A stretch of DNA of 64,000 bases from Methylocystis sp. SC2 (GTDB lineage Bacteria; Pseudomonadota; Alphaproteobacteria; Rhizobiales; Beijerinckiaceae), in NCBI RefSeq assembly GCF_000304315.1, contig NC_018485.1:776501-840500 (forward strand), read 5' to 3'. Shown here in pieces: positions 1 through 8,831 of the stretch (position 1 is the first letter of the stretch; every line of letters starts with the position of its first letter). The position numbers were made by a program, and so were the translations under genes. The notes under the pieces were generated by a model. The model was not told where the DNA came from. It did not search any database and saw only the letters and a program-made list of their open reading frames with translations.

Positions 1-10
1 GCCAATCGCA

Positions 11-334
11 TCAAAACGGCAGTTTGAAGCCCGGCGGCAGCGGCAGCCCGCCGGTGAGCGCTTTCATTTTTTCAGCCATCGCCTCCTCCGCCTTGGCGCG
101 CGCCTGCATATGCGCCGTGAGGATCAGGTCTTGAAGAATTTCCTTCTCGTCGGGAGTCAGCAGACTGGGGTCGATGGAGATGCTTTTCATCCCGCCTTTC
201 GCAGTGAGCGCGATCCTCACCATGCCGCCGCCCGCCTCGCCTTCGACGACGGTCTGTTCGAGCTCAAGCTGCGCTTCGGCCATTTTGGCCTGCATCTGCT
301 GCGCCTGCTTCATCAGGCCCATGAAGTCCATCAT
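11..334 (-). CDS. ybaB: YbaB/EbfC family nucleoid-associated protein
   Basis: A 107-residue protein of normal YbaB length. It begins with the family's amphipathic, Met/Gln/Ala/Glu-rich helix (MKQAQQMQAKMAEAQ) and ends in the usual flexible Pro/Leu/Gly tail (LPLPPGFKLPF). The family forms DNA-binding dimers and is typically encoded between dnaX and recR. Here it lies directly downstream of dnaX with a 4-bp overlap, so the two are translationally coupled; recR would be expected just left of the window. Function beyond nucleoid association or a helper role near recombination proteins is not fixed by the sequence. Confidence 0.95.
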   Translation of the reverse strand: MMDFMGLMKQAQQMQAKMAEAQLELEQTVVEGEAGGGMVRIALTAKGGMKSISIDPSLLTPDEKEILQDLILTAHMQARAKAEEAMAEKMKALTGGLPLPPGFKLPF

Positions 335-2205
335 TGCGCTTCTCCGTCGTCTTCCTCGATTGGCGACGCGTCATCATAGAGCGTTTCGGCGGACGCTGCG
401 CCCTCGTCCCTGCCCCGCACGGCGACGATCTGCGCGCCGGGAAAACGCGCGAGCACGCTCGCGACGAGGGGATCCGACTCAAGCGAGGAGCGCCGCTTGC
501 GCTCTTCCGCTTCGCGCTGTTCCTTGAGCGTCGGCGCGCCGCCCGAGGCGACGACCGACACCATCCAGCGCTCGCCGGTCCAAGCCTGAAGCCTCTGCGT
601 TAGAGTCGACGCCAGTTCACGCGCGCCGCCGGGCGCGAGTTCAAATTCGATCCGTCCATGTTCGAACCGCACCAGCCGCACTTCGGATTCGAGCCCGATC
701 TTGAGGCGCATGTCGCGCTTTTGCGCGGCGAGCGCGACAAGCGCATCGAAGCTCTCGATGACGATGCTTGGCTCGGGCGCTGCAGACCTTGGCGCCGGCG
801 CTGCAGAAGGCTGAGGCGCGGCGGAGCGCGGCGCGGACGCGAGCGCCTGGCCGCCGCCGCCTGCCCGCGGCGCAACGCCAGATCCGGCTGGCGCTGCGCC
901 TCGCGTTGAGGGCGATCCAGTCTCGCTCGATGCGTTCTCGCCAAAGCCCAGGCGGCGCAGCGCCTCCGATGGCGCAGGCATGTCGGCCGCATAAGCGAGC
1001 CTGACGAGCACCATATCGGCCGCCGCCAACGGCCGCTGCGCGCCGCGCAATTCCTCAACGCCTTTCATCAAGATTTGCCAGGCGCGCGTGAGCGCGGGAA
1101 CCGAGAGGCGCGTCGCCGCGTCTTCGCCGCGACGTTTCTCTTCGGGCGTCAGCGCCGCCGACTGGGCGGTCTCCGGCGCAAGCTTCAGGCGCGTGGCGAG
1201 ATGCGTGAATTCGGCAAGTTCGAGCAGCACCTGCGCCGGATCGGCGCCGCCATTATACTGATCCTCGAGAATGGCGATCGCCTTGGCGATATCGCCCGAC
1301 ATCGCCGCTTCGAAGAGATCGATGATTCGCGCCTTGTCGGCGACGCCGAGCATCAGCCGCAAATCCTCGGCGGCGATCGCGCCGCCCGCCGAATGCGCCG
1401 CGCCATAGGCGATCGCCTGATCGAGCAAGGACAGCGCGTCGCGCGCCGAGCCTTCCGCCGCGCGCGCGATCATGGCGAGCGCTTCCGGCTCGATGGCGAC
1501 GCCTTCGGCCTTGCAGACCCCCAGCAGGTGATTGGCGAGCAGACCGGCGTCGATGCGGCGCAGATCGAAGCGCTGGCAGCGCGAACGCACCGTCACCGGC
1601 ACCTTGTCGATCTCCGTCGTCGCGAAGATGAACTTCACATGCTCGGGCGGCTCTTCGAGAGTTTTCAAGAGGCCGTTGAACGCGGCCTTCGAGAGCATAT
1701 GCACTTCGTCGATGATGTAGACTTTGGTGCGCGCCATGACCGGGCGGTATCGGGCGTTGTCGATGATCTCCCGGATGTCGTCGATGCCCGTGTGCGACGC
1801 GGCGTCCATTTCGAGCACGTCGACATGGCGCGAATCGATGATCGCCTGACAGTGGACGCCGAGTTCCTCCATATGGATCGTCGGCTGATTGATCGCGGGG
1901 CGGCCTTCTCGCGCCGGCAGTTCATAATTGAAGGCGCGCGCGAGTATGCGCGCCGTCGTCGTCTTGCCGACGCCGCGCACGCCGGTCAGCAGATAGGCCT
2001 GATGAATTCGGTTGAGATCGAAGGCGTTTTCGAGCGTGCGCACCATCGGCTCTTGGCCGATCAGGTCTGCAAAGGTGGTCGGTCGGTATTTGCGCGCCAG
2101 CACGCGATAGGCCGATGGCGGCGTCTGATCGGCGCCAAACAGCGATGGTCCGTCGTCAGGCGCCGGCGATGGCCTCGGCGGATCGTGCTCGTGGTCCATC
2201 TGCAT
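331..2205 (-). CDS. dnaX: DNA polymerase III subunit gamma/tau
   Basis: Clamp-loader ATPase of the replicase. The protein has the RuvB-like AAA+ module: Walker A (GVRGVGKTTTAR), Walker B (IIDEVHMLS), sensor 1 (FIFATTEIDKVP) and the arginine-finger region SRCQRFDLRR. An Ala/Pro-rich linker and a tau-type C-terminal domain follow. The open frame extends upstream to 2256, but those first 17 residues are low-quality, so the Met at 2205 (alternatively 2199) is preferred. The segment that normally carries four zinc-binding cysteines between Walker A and B holds only one (GVHCQAI). The gene follows the SRP RNA and precedes ybaB, the usual alphaproteobacterial order. Confidence 0.95.
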   Translation of the reverse strand: MQMDHEHDPPRPSPAPDDGPSLFGADQTPPSAYRVLARKYRPTTFADLIGQEPMVRTLENAFDLNRIHQAYLLTGVRGVGKTTTARILARAFNYELPAREGRPAINQPTIHMEELGVHCQAIIDSRHVDVLEMDAASHTGIDDIREIIDNARYRPVMARTKVYIIDEVHMLSKAAFNGLLKTLEEPPEHVKFIFATTEIDKVPVTVRSRCQRFDLRRIDAGLLANHLLGVCKAEGVAIEPEALAMIARAAEGSARDALSLLDQAIAYGAAHSAGGAIAAEDLRLMLGVADKARIIDLFEAAMSGDIAKAIAILEDQYNGGADPAQVLLELAEFTHLATRLKLAPETAQSAALTPEEKRRGEDAATRLSVPALTRAWQILMKGVEELRGAQRPLAAADMVLVRLAYAADMPAPSEALRRLGFGENASSETGSPSTRGAAPAGSGVAPRAGGGGQALASAPRSAAPQPSAAPAPRSAAPEPSIVIESFDALVALAAQKRDMRLKIGLESEVRLVRFEHGRIEFELAPGGARELASTLTQRLQAWTGERWMVSVVASGGAPTLKEQREAEERKRRSSLESDPLVASVLARFPGAQIVAVRGRDEGAASAETLYDDASPIEEDDGEAQ

Positions 2206-2277
2206 CCATCCGGCGGCGGACGAGCGACGAACGGCGCTTCTATTGCGCCACGCCATTCGCTGCTCGCCGAAGAAGGT

Positions 2278-2371
2278 GGGAGGCTGAACGAAGACCCGCC
2301 CAAGCTCGTTAGGGCTGCTTCCTTCCGGACCTGACCCGGTTGGCGAGTGAAGCGTCCACCGCCAACCTCCC
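2278..2371 (-). ncRNA. ffs: Signal recognition particle RNA (small bacterial type, 4.5S)
   Basis: The minus strand contains the universally conserved SRP core GGTCAGGTCCGGAAGGAAGC (complement around 2312-2337), covering the GGAA tetraloop and both internal loops. The flanks pair: GGGAGG at 2371-2366 with CCTCCC at 2283-2278, giving one long hairpin of about 94 nt as in 4.5S RNA. The RNA binds Ffh for co-translational membrane targeting. It sits just upstream of dnaX, its usual place in alphaproteobacteria. The exact ends are estimated from the pairing. Confidence 0.93.
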
Positions 2372-2554
2372 GGCCCCTTATTTGGCAGACGAGCGCGCGG
2401 GATGCAAGGCTTCTAACGCATTGAGCTGTGAGCGCTGGCGCCGCTGTGAGATTCCAGCATGACAATGAAGCGTTTGAGTTTTCCTGCCCGCGCCCATCGG
2501 AACAGACCAGACCCCCGCCGCGTTTGAGGATCATCACAGACCCGGAGAACGGCA

Positions 2555-3562
2555 ATGGTCAAGCGGGAGGCTAGAACGCCAAGAAGGCGGAGCAGCGGCT
2601 CCAATGAACCGAGCGCACGAGACACCGCCAGTGAGGCGAGAGGCGAAGCGGAGAAGCCGGTCGACGCGATCGCGATGTTGAGCGCCGATCACCGCAAGGT
2701 CGAGAAGCTTTTCGAGCAGTACAAGCAGGCAAGAAGGCGCGCCGAGAAGTCCAAGCTTGCTGGCGAGATCTGCAAAGAACTCACCGTTCACTCCGAACTC
2801 GAGGAGGAAATCTTCTACCCCGCCTGCCGCGAACACGTGGAAGATTCAAAAATCGACGAGGCGATGGTCGAGCATGACGGCGCGAAAATCCTGATCAGCG
2901 AAATCGCCGTCGGCTCTCCGTCCGACGAATTCTTCGACGCGAAGGTCGCGGTCCTGACCGAATATATTCGCCACCATGTCGAAGAAGAAGAAAAGAGCGC
3001 CGAAAGCATCTTCGCCGAAGCAAAGGCCGGCGGCCTCGACATGGCGGCCCTCGGCAAGAGGATGCAGGAGCGCAAGACGCAACTGATGCAGAAAATGGAG
3101 GAAGGACTGTTTCTGCCGCAGCCGCTCACGCTGGACATCACGATTGGCGAAGAGGACATGGAGGATGACATGGCCGGCCGCGGCGAGTCCGGCCGCGGCC
3201 GCTATCAGGAGGAGGCCCGAGGGCGGCGCGGCGACGAACGCGAAGAGCGCGGCGGCCGCATGCCTGAGCGCGACGAATACGGCCGCTTCATGAACGAGGA
3301 GCAGGACGCGCGATCCTCCCGTGGCGGTCGGGGCGAGACCCATGAGGGCGGACGAGAGGATGAACGGCGCGCGGGCGGCGGCCGCGGCCACGGCGGCTGG
3401 TTTGGCGATCCCGAAGGCCACTCGCAAGCCTCGCACCGGGGGTGGGAGGAGCGCGAAGGCCATCGCGGGCGCGCTGATGAGAGCGAGAGGCGCACCTCCG
3501 GCGCACGTGGCCGCCAAAGCCGTTCCGGCGCCGCGCACCGGGGCGGAGAACATCGGCGCTAA
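2555..3562 (+). CDS. Hemerythrin-domain protein with long Arg/Gly-rich tail
   Basis: 335 residues. Residues about 36-160 form a hemerythrin/HHE four-helix domain with the expected di-iron ligands: H46 (SADHRKVE), H79 and E83 (VHSELEEEIFYP), H107 (VEHDGAK) and H140/H141 (IRHHVEEEE). From about residue 185 the sequence becomes a low-complexity, highly charged Arg/Gly/Glu/His tail with many RGG-like units and is probably disordered. GGAG lies 10 bp before the ATG. A role in O2 or iron handling is plausible from the domain, and in a methanotroph hemerythrin-like proteins could supply O2, but that is inference. It is monocistronic and followed by a terminator-like hairpin. Confidence 0.85.
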   Translation: MVKREARTPRRRSSGSNEPSARDTASEARGEAEKPVDAIAMLSADHRKVEKLFEQYKQARRRAEKSKLAGEICKELTVHSELEEEIFYPACREHVEDSKIDEAMVEHDGAKILISEIAVGSPSDEFFDAKVAVLTEYIRHHVEEEEKSAESIFAEAKAGGLDMAALGKRMQERKTQLMQKMEEGLFLPQPLTLDITIGEEDMEDDMAGRGESGRGRYQEEARGRRGDEREERGGRMPERDEYGRFMNEEQDARSSRGGRGETHEGGREDERRAGGGRGHGGWFGDPEGHSQASHRGWEEREGHRGRADESERRTSGARGRQSRSGAAHRGGEHRR

Positions 3563-3582
3563 GGCAGCTTCTTAATCCAGAT

Positions 3583-3612
3583 GGCCGCGGCTTCCGAGCT
3601 GCGGCCTTTGCT
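3583..3612 (+). terminator. Rho-independent terminator-like hairpin after the hemerythrin gene
   Basis: GGCCGC at 3583-3588 pairs with GCGGCC at 3601-3606, with further partial pairing inside, followed by the T-rich run TTTGCTTTGG. It lies 21 bp after the stop codon. Confidence 0.6.
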
Positions 3613-3662
3613 TTGGCGCGTTCACCTTTCGCCCGGAGCAGGGGTGCGCAGGAGCGGCGCAG

Positions 3663-4844
3663 TTGCTAAAGAGAGCGCAAATTTCGAGGGATTTGCGCTT
3701 GAACGCCGTCACCGCCACTTCAGCAGAACGCGACGCCGCCAGCCTTGCGGCCATTCTTGCGCATTTCGCGCGCGAGGGGTTCGCACGCTGCGAGCCGCGC
3801 CTCCTGCAGCCGGCCCATGTATTTCTGGATCGATCCGGAGAGGATTTCCGCGGCCGGCTTTATCTGACGAGCGATGGCTCGGGCGCTGAATTTTGCCTGC
3901 GGCCGGAATATACGATTCCAGTCTGCCTCGACTATCTCGCCTCCGCTCGGGCGGGCGGTACGGCCGCATATGCATATGGCGGCTCGATCTTTCGCGCGCC
4001 CGAACATGGCGCAAGCGGCGACGGCGAGTTTCTTCAGGCGGGACTGGAGAGTTTCGGCCGCCCGGACCGCGAAGCGGCGGACGCCGAAATTCTGGCCGCT
4101 TCACTCGACGCCGCGGCGGCGGCCGGCGCGACGGCGCTCGAGGTCCTGATCGGCGACGCCGGGCTCGTCGCCGCCTTCCTCGAACGGCTTGAGTTGCCGC
4201 CGGTCTGGCGCCGGCGTCTGGCGGCCGGGCACGCGCGCGGCCAAAGGATATCCGATATTTTTGCGTCGCCCGAGCGCAATGGCGGATCGGAACAGTCGGG
4301 CGTCTTGGCGGCGCTGACCAAAGTCGACCCGTCGGATGCGCGCCGTCTCGTCGAGGATCTGCTGTCCATCGCCGGCATCGCCGCCGTCGGCGGCCGCAGC
4401 GCGGCTGAAATCGCCGAACGTTTTCTCGATCAGGCGACGCTCGCCGAAGGCGCGGGCGTTTCCAAGGAGACGCGCGCGCTGGCGGAGACTTTTTTCACCA
4501 TCGAAGGCGCGCCCGAGTCTGCTTCCGCAGCCATGCGCCGGCTGGCCGTCGACGCGCAGCTTGACCTCTCCGCCGCGCTTGACGCGTTTGACGCGCGCGC
4601 ACAAGCCATCGCCGCGCGCGACCTCGCCGCTCACGAGATCCGCTTTTCGGCATGTTTTGCGCGTCATCTCGACTATTACACGGGCTTCGTTTTCGAGGCC
4701 CGCCACTTCAGCGACGGCGCGCCGGTGATCGGCGGCGGGCGCTATGACCGACTGCTCAAGACGCTCGGCGCGGCGTCGGACATACCGGCGGTCGGCGCAG
4801 CGATCTGGATCGACCGACTTTCGCCGAGCGCGGGAGAAGCATGA
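3663..4844 (+). CDS. hisZ: ATP phosphoribosyltransferase regulatory subunit HisZ
   Basis: 393 residues with a class II aminoacyl-tRNA synthetase (HisRS-like) fold: motif-2-like [14 protein letters not shown] and the C-terminal motif-3-like [15 protein letters not shown]. The HisRS anticodon-binding domain is absent, which separates HisZ from true HisRS. HisZ has no catalytic activity of its own; it forms a hetero-oligomer with HisG, activates it and mediates histidine feedback in the first step of histidine synthesis. The stop overlaps the hisG start by 4 bp, so the pair is translationally coupled. Confidence 0.93.
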   Translation: MLKRAQISRDLRLNAVTATSAERDAASLAAILAHFAREGFARCEPRLLQPAHVFLDRSGEDFRGRLYLTSDGSGAEFCLRPEYTIPVCLDYLASARAGGTAAYAYGGSIFRAPEHGASGDGEFLQAGLESFGRPDREAADAEILAASLDAAAAAGATALEVLIGDAGLVAAFLERLELPPVWRRRLAAGHARGQRISDIFASPERNGGSEQSGVLAALTKVDPSDARRLVEDLLSIAGIAAVGGRSAAEIAERFLDQATLAEGAGVSKETRALAETFFTIEGAPESASAAMRRLAVDAQLDLSAALDAFDARAQAIAARDLAAHEIRFSACFARHLDYYTGFVFEARHFSDGAPVIGGGRYDRLLKTLGAASDIPAVGAAIWIDRLSPSAGEA

Positions 4845-5815
4845 TGGCGCCCGCGCAAAAACTCATCATCGCCTCCCCGTCGAAAGGCCGGCTGCAGGAG
4901 AACGCCGCCGCCTTCTTCGCGCGCGCCGGCCTGGAGCTGACGCAAGGCCGCGGCGCGCGCGACTATCGCGGCGCCGTCGCCGGAGTCGAAGGCGCGGAAG
5001 TCGCCTATCTCTCCGCGTCCGAGATTACGCGCCGTCTGGCCTTGGGCGAAGCCCATCTCGGCGTCACCGGCGAAGATCTGGTGCGCGAGGAGATCGCCGA
5101 CGCCGACAACAAGGTGGAGCTTCTCGCCCCGCTCGGCTTTGGCGCCGCGAATGTCGTCGTCGCGGTTCCGCAAGCCTGGATCGACGTGCGCTACATGAGC
5201 GATCTCGCCGACGTCGCCGATGGATTTCGCGCGCGCCACGGCCGCGGACTGCGCGTCGCGACGAAATACGTCAACACGACGCGACGCTTCTTCGCCGCGC
5301 AGGGCGTGTCCGACTACCGCATTGTGGAAAGCTCCGGCGCGACCGAAGGCGCGCCCGCCGCCGGCTCCGCCGATCTCATCGTCGACATTACGACGACAGG
5401 CGCGACGCTCGCGGCGAATGCGCTGAAGATCGTCGACGACGGCGTCATTTTGCGCTCGCAGGCCAATCTCGTCGCCTCGCTGACGGCGCCGTGGGACAAT
5501 GCGGCGCGCGAAGCGGCGCGCGTCATTCTCTCACGCATCGCCGCGGAAGAAGAAGCGCGCACGACGCGCGACGTGCGCGCCAGCCTGCCTGCGCCGAGCG
5601 AACATGTTTTGAGAGAGGCCGAGGCGAATTTCGGCGCCGGATTGCGCAACTTCGACGCCGAGTCGGCGACCTTCTCCTGTCCGGCGAAAAAGGTGGCGGC
5701 GCTCGCCGATTGGCTGATCGCCCGAGGCGCCAAGAGCGTCACCAGCGCGCGGCTGGATTATATCTTTCAGGCGGAGAACGCCTTGTGGAGCAAACTGGCG
5801 GCGCGGCTTGGGTAA
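4841..5815 (+). CDS. hisG: ATP phosphoribosyltransferase HisG
   Basis: 324 residues; catalyses ATP + PRPP to phosphoribosyl-ATP, the committed step of histidine synthesis. The start ([18 protein letters not shown]) is the conserved HisG beginning. The PRPP-binding segment [20 protein letters not shown] is present at about residues 178-197. The protein is longer than the ~220-residue short HisG that usually partners HisZ, and its extra C-terminal ~100 residues are typical of Hyphomicrobiales HisG. It is coupled to hisZ upstream, and a palindromic repeat follows directly after the stop. Confidence 0.95.
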   Translation: MMAPAQKLIIASPSKGRLQENAAAFFARAGLELTQGRGARDYRGAVAGVEGAEVAYLSASEITRRLALGEAHLGVTGEDLVREEIADADNKVELLAPLGFGAANVVVAVPQAWIDVRYMSDLADVADGFRARHGRGLRVATKYVNTTRRFFAAQGVSDYRIVESSGATEGAPAAGSADLIVDITTTGATLAANALKIVDDGVILRSQANLVASLTAPWDNAAREAARVILSRIAAEEEARTTRDVRASLPAPSEHVLREAEANFGAGLRNFDAESATFSCPAKKVAALADWLIARGAKSVTSARLDYIFQAENALWSKLAARLG

Positions 5816-5819
5816 TAAT

Positions 5820-5926
5820 GTCATTCCCGGCAGGTCGAAGACCTGACCGGGAACCCAGAGCCGCTAAACCGAATCCAAGATTTTTCTGGATTCCCGATCA
5901 CGCGCATCGCGCGTGTCGGGAATGAC
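5820..5926 (+). repeat. Dispersed palindromic repeat, copy 1 (107 bp)
   Basis: Starts GTCATTCCCG and ends CGGGAATGAC, which are exact 10-bp inverted repeats. It contains two hairpins: CCCGGCAGGTC / GACCTGACCGGG at the left and TTCCCGATCACGCGC / GCGCGTGTCGGGAA at the right, joined by an AT-richer spacer. Copies 2-4 lie at 20013, 45455 and 47157. This one sits between convergent hisG and the HDAC-like gene, where it could act as a bidirectional terminator or mRNA 3' end protector. Confidence 0.88.
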
Positions 5927-5937
5927 AAACCGCAAAC

Positions 5938-6957
5938 TCAGGCTTCCATCAAGGCTCCGACATGCGCCGCAACGCTGCGCGCGAGATCTTCCGGGCGATA
6001 ACCGCCTTCAAGCAGCGAGACGATGCGACCCTTGCAGCGTCGCGCGGCGATCTCCATGACGCGCAGCGTGACGTCCCCGAAATCTTCGGCGACGAATCTT
6101 AGTCCGCCGAGCGGATCATGGAGATGAGCGTCGAAGCCGGCGCAAAGAATAATCAGATCGGGCGAAAACGCGTCGAGACGCGGCAGAATGCGGGACGCCA
6201 GCGCCTCGCGAAATTGCGCGCCGCCATCGCGCTTTGCGAGCGGCGCGTTGACGATATTGTCATGCGCGCCGGTTTCGCTCACCGCTCCCGTGCCTGGATA
6301 GAGCGGCATTTGATGCGTCGAGGCATAAAGCGCGTTTCGATCGCTCCAGAAAATCTCCTGCACGCCATTGCCGTGATGCACGTCGAAATCGACGATCACG
6401 ACGCGCGACGCGCCATGCGCCGCGCGCGCATGCAGCGCCGCCACGGCGGCGTTGTTGTAAAAGCAAAAGCCCATCGGCGTGTCGCGCGTCGCATGATGTC
6501 CGGGCGGCCGCATGGCGACAAAGGCGTTCTTGGCGTCGCCGTGCATCACCGCATCGACGGCCGCCAGCGCGCCTCCGGCTGCGCGCAACGCCGCTTCTTG
6601 CGTGGCGCCGTTCATGGCGACGTCCGGACCTATGCGCGCATATCCCTCTGAAGGCGCCGGTTTCGCGAGACGCGCGAGGTGTTCGGAACTATGCGCACGC
6701 AGCAGCGCGTCCCGCGCCGCTAAAGGCGCTTCGGCGCGCATAAGCTCTGCGAAGCGCGCGTCGTCAAGCGCGCGCAGAATTGCGCGAAGGCGCTCCGGCC
6801 GCTCGAGATGAGTCGGTCCCATGTCATGCGCAAGCGCAGCAGGATGTGTGACGAGCAGGGTCGAGGCCGTCGCGGCGCGCGCGCCGAAGGCGAGGCATGC
6901 GCCGGCGCCGGCGATCGCTTCTCGGCGCGTGACGGCGGCGCGACGTTCTTCGGCCAT
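5938..6957 (-). CDS. Histone deacetylase-family amidohydrolase
   Basis: 339 residues from the chosen ATG at 6957; an upstream ATG at 7080 would overlap ada and adds unlikely sequence. The N-terminus (MAEERRAAVTRREAIAGAGACLAFGA) resembles a Tat-type signal with a twin-Arg before a hydrophobic stretch, so export is possible. The core carries the arginase/HDAC zinc-hydrolase motifs: THLERPERL, RPPGHHA, VDFDVHHGNG, DLIILCAGFDAH and SLLEGGY. Bacterial members deacetylate polyamines or small acetylated compounds; the substrate here is unknown. It is divergent from ada. Confidence 0.85.
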   Translation of the reverse strand: MAEERRAAVTRREAIAGAGACLAFGARAATASTLLVTHPAALAHDMGPTHLERPERLRAILRALDDARFAELMRAEAPLAARDALLRAHSSEHLARLAKPAPSEGYARIGPDVAMNGATQEAALRAAGGALAAVDAVMHGDAKNAFVAMRPPGHHATRDTPMGFCFYNNAAVAALHARAAHGASRVVIVDFDVHHGNGVQEIFWSDRNALYASTHQMPLYPGTGAVSETGAHDNIVNAPLAKRDGGAQFREALASRILPRLDAFSPDLIILCAGFDAHLHDPLGGLRFVAEDFGDVTLRVMEIAARRCKGRIVSLLEGGYRPEDLARSVAAHVGALMEA

Positions 6958-7078
6958 TTTCCCGGTCCGTGGCTTCACACATACAGCATAGGATCGCCCG
7001 TCGAACGTGTCAGCCGCATTTGGATTTGACAGCAAGAAACGCATTGCGGCGATCCTCGCAAAAGTTGGATGATGCGGC

Positions 7079-8155
7079 ATGCAGATGAACGACGTGACGC
7101 AGACACATTCGCTCGACCTCGACGAGACGCGCTGGGCGGCGGTCGTCGCGCGCGACGCGCGCCGCGACGGCGACTTCTACTGTTGCGTCGAAACGACCGG
7201 CGTCTATTGTCGCCCCTCCTGCCCGTCTCGGCCGGCGAAGCGAGAAAATGTCCGCTTTTGCGCCACGGCCGCCGAAGCGGAGGCGGCAGGTTTTCGCCCC
7301 TGCCGCCGCTGCCGGCCGGAGGCGTCCTCTCAGCAAGAGCGGGACGCGGAGAAAATCGCCCGCGCCTGCCGAATGATCGAAGCGGCCGAAACGCCGCCGA
7401 CGCTGGCGCAGCTGGCGCGCACGATCGGACTGAGCCCCTATCATTTCCACCGACTGTTTTCACGCATAGCGGGCGTGACGCCCAAAGCCTATGCGCAGGC
7501 GCACCGACGCATGCGCCTGCACGAAGAACTGAAGGAAAGCAGCGCCGTGACCGATGCGATCTATGATTCTGGCTATAATTCGAGCGCGCGGTTCTACGCG
7601 ACGGCGAATGAAACATTGGGCATGACGCCGAGCGCCTATCGCGCCGGGGCGCCGCGCGAAACGATCCGCTTCGCCATCGGCCAATCGTCTCTGGGCGCGG
7701 TGCTCGTCGCGGCGAGCGCGAAGGGCGTCTGCGCCATTTCGCTCGGCGACGACCCTGAAGAACTGCTGCGCGATCTGCAACATCGATTTCCGCGCGCGAG
7801 CCTCATCGGCGGCGATGAGTCATTCGAACGCTATGTCGCCGTAGCGGTGGGCATGGTGGAGCGGCCGCAATCATCTTTCGATCTTCCGCTCGATATGCGC
7901 GGCACGGCCTTTCAGCAGCGCGTCTGGGCGGCGCTGCGCAACATTCCGGCGGGAGAGACGGCAAGCTACGCCGAGATCGCGCGCCGCATCGGCGCGCCGA
8001 AGGCGACGCGCGCGGTCGCGGGCGCCTGCGCGGCCAATCCGGTGTCGCTCGCGGTTCCCTGCCATCGCGTCGTGCGCAGCGACGGCGCGCTGTCCGGCTA
8101 TTATTGGGGAGTGGCGCGCAAACGCGAGCTGCTCGAACGCGAACGCAAACCGTGA
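7079..8155 (+). CDS. ada: Bifunctional Ada: methylated-DNA-cysteine methyltransferase and AraC-type activator
   Basis: 358 residues with three modules in order. First is the N-terminal Ada zinc domain with Cys44, Cys48, Cys75 and Cys78 (GVYCRPSC, PCRRC), where Cys44 would accept methyl from phosphotriesters. Next is an AraC helix-turn-helix at about residues 95-185 (GLSPYHFHRLFSR; SGYNSSARFYATANETLGMTPSAYR). Last is the C-terminal O6-alkylguanine transferase with PCHR (acceptor Cys328). Methylated Ada activates its own gene and other repair genes. The usual SGYRWG after the active site reads SGYYWG. Confidence 0.95.
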   Translation: MQMNDVTQTHSLDLDETRWAAVVARDARRDGDFYCCVETTGVYCRPSCPSRPAKRENVRFCATAAEAEAAGFRPCRRCRPEASSQQERDAEKIARACRMIEAAETPPTLAQLARTIGLSPYHFHRLFSRIAGVTPKAYAQAHRRMRLHEELKESSAVTDAIYDSGYNSSARFYATANETLGMTPSAYRAGAPRETIRFAIGQSSLGAVLVAASAKGVCAISLGDDPEELLRDLQHRFPRASLIGGDESFERYVAVAVGMVERPQSSFDLPLDMRGTAFQQRVWAALRNIPAGETASYAEIARRIGAPKATRAVAGACAANPVSLAVPCHRVVRSDGALSGYYWGVARKRELLERERKP

Positions 8156-8164
8156 ACGGGCGCT

Positions 8165-8776
8165 CTATATGCTTCGAAGCGCCGCATATTCTTCATTGAT
8201 CGCGTCATGCAGCTCTTTCCACAGAGCATTGACGCGCACGTCCGGCCCCCAATTGTAGAGCGCCTTGGCGACCTCCGCGATCGTCTCATTGATGGGTTCG
8301 CTGTCCCCCTCCTCCAACTCGAGAGAGAAAAGCTTCGGCGGCGCCTCGCCTTTCCAGGCGTCCCAATGTTCGTTCGAATAATTGGAGACGCCGCGCTGCG
8401 CCGCGAGCAGTTCCGGCGCATATTTGGCGAAGCGCCGATGCAGCGGCCCATCCGTCTCCTCTGCATGATACGCGTCGCGAACCCTGAAATAGCGCACATG
8501 CTGCAATTCATGCGCGAGGCAGCAGCCGAGCCGCGCGTCGCTCATCCGCGGATCGTAGTAGATTTCGATGCGGCCGTCGGAGAAAGACTGTCCCTCCGAC
8601 GTAAAGCTCTGGCCAAGAAAGTTGAACGTCTTTTTCTGTGGGCTGAGGGTCACTTTGCTGACGTCATAGCCGAACTGCGCCACGAGGGCCGCGAGCGTTC
8701 GCCGCTTCCTTAAGAAATCGGGCGCGTTTTCGATCTCGCTCACCGTCTGCGCGGGCGCGGGGTCGGCATGCGGCAT
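8165..8776 (-). CDS. Uncharacterised protein with HExxH zinc-hydrolase-like motif
   Basis: About 203 residues from the Met at 8776; an in-frame ATG at 8866 would add 30 Arg-rich residues and overlap the next gene upstream. The centre contains LGCCLAHELQHVRYF, an HExxH motif as in gluzincin metallopeptidases, with acidic residues further on (EETDGPLH, NETIAEV) that could give the third zinc ligand. No signal peptide or membrane segment is evident. The family was not recognised. It is probably co-transcribed with the small gene at 8832-9320. Confidence 0.6.
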   Translation of the reverse strand: MPHADPAPAQTVSEIENAPDFLRKRRTLAALVAQFGYDVSKVTLSPQKKTFNFLGQSFTSEGQSFSDGRIEIYYDPRMSDARLGCCLAHELQHVRYFRVRDAYHAEETDGPLHRRFAKYAPELLAAQRGVSNYSNEHWDAWKGEAPPKLFSLELEEGDSEPINETIAEVAKALYNWGPDVRVNALWKELHDAINEEYAALRSI

Positions 8777-8831
8777 GCGCCGAGCGGCCAGCCTTGAGCG
8801 AAGGAAAAACAGCGCGTCAAAGCCCCGCCGC

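Noticed and set aside
1075..2334. A 419-codon plus-strand frame across dnaX and the SRP RNA
   Set aside because: It covers a conserved RNA and a conserved gene on the other strand and has shadow-like composition.
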